A DNA stretch of 24,521 bases from CAIYMF01 sp943329595 (GTDB lineage: Bacteria; Actinomycetota; Actinomycetes; S36-B12; CAIYMF01): contig CALQEM020000027.1 in NCBI GenBank assembly GCA_943329595.2, positions 1-24,521 on the forward strand. Direction: 5' to 3'. Position 1 is the first letter of the stretch, and each line of letters begins with the position of its first letter. The notes under the pieces are model-generated. The model was not told the origin of the DNA. It saw only the letters and a list, made by a program, of their open reading frames with translations, and did not search any database. Made by a program: the position numbers and the translations under genes. This document shows positions 21,865 through 24,521 of this stretch, in pieces.

Positions 21865-23754
21865 ATGAGTACGGCGGAGGCAGAGCGCACCGAGGGAGGC
21901 GGCCACGCCTCCACTGAGCGTGTTCTGCGACGCCCCAGTGAGCAGCTACCGACGAAGCGCGCACGTGGCCGCTCACGCCCCGAGCCCGGCTGGGCCAAAC
22001 AGGTGCTCGTTGACATTGGCTGCTTCATCGTGGCGTCGGGGTTGGCGGTTTTAATCAGGTTCGATCTTGACCCCTCCACCGCAGGCGCATGGGCTGCGCT
22101 CGCTCTCGGTGCCGCCATGGGAGTGCTGCAGATGGGGGCCGGCTATGTCAACGGCCTCTACCGCGGGCGCACCCGGTACGCATCCTTCGACAATGTGTTC
22201 TCAGTCTTGGGCGCCGATGTGATCGTCACCGTGCTGGCCTTGATGATCTGGCTCGGCGCCAAGCCTGCGACGCTCCCGCGCAGCCTGCCACTCAGTACCG
22301 GAGTGCTGGCCCTGGTGTTCATGCTGGGAGTTCGCTGCGTTGCTCGCTGGTGGTGGCTTCGGCGCATCTCGAAGGCGCACTCGGAGAGCACGATCGTGAT
22401 CGGTGCCGGCGAAAACGGAGAGCACCTCGTGCGGGCGATGGTGAGCGACGAAAACAGCCCCTACCGCCCCGTGGCTCTGCTCGACGACGACCCGGCCAAG
22501 CGGCGCCTTCAGATCTACGGGGTGCCAGTGGTGGGCGGCACCGCCGAGCTCTACCGAGTGCTGCGTGATACCGGGGCACGCAACGTGGTTGTCGCGATGA
22601 GCAGAGCGGAGGCGAGCCAGCTGCTTGCATTTGACCTCGTGTGCCGTCAGGCCGGAGCACAGCTGCGAGTGGTGCCGAGTTCGTCACAGGTGGTGGGCGG
22701 TGCTGTGACACTGGGTGATATCAGTGAGGTGACCGATGAGGACCTCCTCGGCCGCCGCCCGGTCGAAGTCAACGAGGATGGCATCCGCGAGTTGCTGCGG
22801 GGCCAGCGCGTGCTCATCACCGGCGCAGGCGGCTCGATTGGGTCAGAACTCGCCCGTCAGGTGTACCGCTACAGTCCCGCCGCCGTGTACCTGCTCGACC
22901 GCGACGAGTCGGCCCTGCACCAGGTAAGTCTGAGCATCGATGGCCGCGCGATGCTCGATAAGGATGATCTGATCCTCGCCGACATCCGCGATGAGCAACG
23001 CATGGCCGAGGTTTTCGGTCAGGTAAGGCCCGACATCGTGTTGCACGCTGCCGCCCTCAAGCACATGCCGCTTCTTGAGAAAGCGCCGCATGAGGCGTGG
23101 AAGACCAATGTGCTGGGCACCCAGACAGTCATCAACGAGGCTATCCGGCATGGTGTGCACACCTTGGTGAACATCTCCACCGACAAGGCGGCCAACCCCG
23201 AGAATGTGCTCGGCTACTCCAAGCGCATCACCGAGCGGCTTGTAGCCCGCGCCGAGGTGCCCGATGGCGCACACTATGTGTCGGTTCGGTTTGGAAATGT
23301 GCTCGGATCTCGCGGTTCGGTGCTCACCACCTTCCGCGCGCAGATTGCCCGCGGCGGCCCGGTGACGGTCACCGACCCCGAGGTGACTCGCTACTTCATG
23401 ACCGTCGCAGAGGCCGTGCACCTGGTGCTTCAGGCCGCAAGCCTCAATGAGCGGCGCGGCGTGCTGGTGCTCGACATGGGCGAGCCAAGGCGCATCCTTG
23501 ATGTCGCCCGCACATTGATCGACAACTCGGGCCGAGATATTCGCATCGAGTACACCGGACTCCGGAACGGTGAGAAGCTGCACGAGAGTGTCTTCGACTC
23601 CAGTGAAACCCCCCGCAGCACTAGCCACTCGATGGTGTCGTACGTGCCGCCTCAACCGCTCCGGCTCGACGTTTGGCCCGAGGTTCGCGATGACCGCGAG
23701 GCGCTACAGGTGCTCATGAGGTACGGCAGCTCACTGGCCCACGACGACGTCTGA
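21865..23754 (+). CDS. pglF-like: PglF/CapD-type membrane UDP-HexNAc 4,6-dehydratase
   Basis: A 629-residue protein of the long polysaccharide-biosynthesis dehydratase family. Residues 1-45 are polar; four membrane helices follow at about 47-66, 75-98, 113-131 and 141-158. A first nucleotide-binding fold (VIGAGENGEHL, 178-188) precedes the catalytic SDR domain: LITGAGGSIGSELARQ (317-332), LHAAALKHMPLLE (393-405), ISTDKAANPENVLGYSKR (437-454) and GLRNGEKLHE near 570. Family members turn UDP-GlcNAc into UDP-4-keto-6-deoxy-GlcNAc, the substrate of PglE-type aminotransferases such as the one at 1063-2190. The position normally Met in the Met-x-x-x-Lys catalytic motif is L449 here (LGYSK). GAGGGG sits three bases before the ATG (AATGAG) and supports the start. 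Transcribed divergently from the DUF4012 gene. Confidence 0.9.
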   Translation: MSTAEAERTEGGGHASTERVLRRPSEQLPTKRARGRSRPEPGWAKQVLVDIGCFIVASGLAVLIRFDLDPSTAGAWAALALGAAMGVLQMGAGYVNGLYRGRTRYASFDNVFSVLGADVIVTVLALMIWLGAKPATLPRSLPLSTGVLALVFMLGVRCVARWWWLRRISKAHSESTIVIGAGENGEHLVRAMVSDENSPYRPVALLDDDPAKRRLQIYGVPVVGGTAELYRVLRDTGARNVVVAMSRAEASQLLAFDLVCRQAGAQLRVVPSSSQVVGGAVTLGDISEVTDEDLLGRRPVEVNEDGIRELLRGQRVLITGAGGSIGSELARQVYRYSPAAVYLLDRDESALHQVSLSIDGRAMLDKDDLILADIRDEQRMAEVFGQVRPDIVLHAAALKHMPLLEKAPHEAWKTNVLGTQTVINEAIRHGVHTLVNISTDKAANPENVLGYSKRITERLVARAEVPDGAHYVSVRFGNVLGSRGSVLTTFRAQIARGGPVTVTDPEVTRYFMTVAEAVHLVLQAASLNERRGVLVLDMGEPRRILDVARTLIDNSGRDIRIEYTGLRNGEKLHESVFDSSETPRSTSHSMVSYVPPQPLRLDVWPEVRDDREALQVLMRYGSSLAHDDV

Positions 23755-23825
23755 ACGAGGCAAGCCTCGGCACTTCGCGCGCGTACCGCTTTTTCACAGG
23801 GGGCCACGCGAGCTAGCGAGGCCGG

Positions 23826-24521
23826 TTACTCGCTGCCAAGGTGCGCGAACTGCTCGCGCAACTTGAACTTCTGAATCTTCTGCGACGGAGTGCGCGGCAG
23901 CGCATCGACGAACGTGACGTGGCGCGGCTTCTTGTAGCTGGCCATGTGCGCGGTGCAGTGGGCCACGATCTCGTCGGCGGTCACTCTCGACCCCTCGCGC
24001 CGAACAATGACAGCGCACACGACCTCGCGATAGGTGGGGTCGGGCACCGCGATGGCAGCGGCATCGATCACGTCGGGGTGGCGCATCAGCACGTCCTCGA
24101 CCTCGCGTGCATAGATGTTCTCGCCACCGCTGCGAATCATGTCCTTCTTGCGCCCGGTAACAGTCAGGCGCCCGTCGCGTACCGTGCCGAGGTCGCCGGT
24201 GCGACACCATCCGTCGACAAAGGTTTCGGCATTAGCCTCGGGCCTGTTCCAGTACTCGCGCGCGTTGGCCGGGCTGCGGGTCCAGATCTCGCCGATCTCG
24301 CCATCGGCCAGCACCTCGCCCTCGTCGTCACGGATCGAGAGCTCACAGAAGGCCATCGCTCGGCCCACCGAGCCAGGATCGGCGAACGCGTCGCCGGGCC
24401 CGCCGCACGCGGCGATGGGAGTGCCCTCGGTGAGCCCGTACACCTGAATCACGTCAACCCCGTTGAAGTCGCGCTGCAATTGCTCGACCGCCCACGGCAG
24501 CAGGGGGTCGCCCCCGGTGAA
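23826..24521 (-). CDS. AMP-dependent acyl-CoA synthetase/ligase, C-terminal part (runs off window)
   Basis: The frame stays open to the last base, so only the C-terminal 231 residues are seen. Motifs of the ANL superfamily are YGLTEGTPIAA (A5-like), GEIGEIWTRSP, DGWCRTGDLGTVRDGRLTVTGRKKDMIRSGGENIYAREVED (A7-A8 hinge) and the catalytic lysine motif PSQKIQKFKLRE near the end. Such enzymes adenylate a carboxylic acid and join it to CoA. The gene has no obvious role in polysaccharide synthesis and probably marks the locus boundary. It converges on the PglF-like gene with 71 bases between the stops. In that gap 23756-23769 forms a short inverted repeat (CGAGG/CCTCG) without a clear T-run, so a terminator there is doubtful. 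Confidence 0.9.
   Translation of the reverse strand, partial: FTGGDPLLPWAVEQLQRDFNGVDVIQVYGLTEGTPIAACGGPGDAFADPGSVGRAMAFCELSIRDDEGEVLADGEIGEIWTRSPANAREYWNRPEANAETFVDGWCRTGDLGTVRDGRLTVTGRKKDMIRSGGENIYAREVEDVLMRHPDVIDAAAIAVPDPTYREVVCAVIVRREGSRVTADEIVAHCTAHMASYKKPRHVTFVDALPRTPSQKIQKFKLREQFAHLGSE

Noticed and set aside
22843..23655. 270-codon minus-strand frame
   Set aside because: Shadow of the dehydratase gene; it has no domain, and the plus strand encodes clear catalytic motifs throughout.
23756..23769. Possible terminator hairpin between the convergent genes
   Set aside because: The stem is about five base pairs with a very small loop and the nearest T-run is more than 15 bases away, so it is not convincing.

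Overview
This window reads as a surface-polysaccharide (capsule or exopolysaccharide) biosynthesis locus from a high-GC Gram-positive bacterium, most likely an actinomycete. Supporting signs are strong G/C bias at third codon positions, GTG starts, GGAGG-type ribosome sites mixed with apparently leaderless genes, and a DUF4012 gene next to a fused Wzc-type chain-length regulator/tyrosine kinase. The genus cannot be named from the sequence alone.

Layout, left to right. Bases 1-258 hold the frameshifted and truncated end of a nucleotide-sugar dehydrogenase gene, followed by an insertion-sequence tip. Bases 455-2190 (minus) encode a PglC-type phosphosugar transferase and a PglE-type aminotransferase. 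Bases 2681-5973 (plus) are a tight three-gene operon of the CapE-CapF-CapG (FnlA-FnlB-FnlC) type, expected to make UDP-N-acetyl-L-fucosamine. Bases 6295-7578 (plus) encode a Wzy/O-antigen-ligase-type membrane protein. Its 3' end overlaps a minus-strand operon (7565-11495) of a Wzx-type flippase and two glycosyltransferases. A scar of about 780 bases with transposase and membrane-protein remnants follows. Next come a WcaI/WbuB-like glycosyltransferase (12280-13566), a dead mosaic IS element (13732-15058), a LicD-family transferase (15100-15996) and a TagD-like glycerol-3-phosphate cytidylyltransferase (16112-16525). The minus-strand block 16703-19814 encodes a HAD phosphatase, an ATP-grasp ligase and the Wzc-type kinase with a C-terminal Gly-Tyr repeat. 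Then come a DUF4012 membrane protein (19912-21681), a divergent PglF/CapD-type 4,6-dehydratase (21865-23754) and the C-terminal part of an AMP-dependent acyl-CoA synthetase, which probably marks the locus edge.

How the genes could work together: the PglF, PglE and PglC homologues would make and load a 4-amino-4,6-dideoxy sugar on the lipid carrier. The glycosyltransferases extend the repeat unit, including L-FucNAc. LicD plus the cytidylyltransferase may add a glycerol-phosphate decoration. Wzx and Wzy export and polymerise the unit, and the Wzc-type kinase regulates the process. The ATP-grasp/HAD pair has no obvious assigned step and may add a further substituent.

The strongest structural theme is mosaicism. 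At least five IS-derived scars punctuate the locus, and two different short direct repeats bracket whole functional modules (367/2372 around pglC-pglE; 6083/13732 around the wzy-wzx-glycosyltransferase block). This suggests cassette exchange mediated by decayed IS ends.
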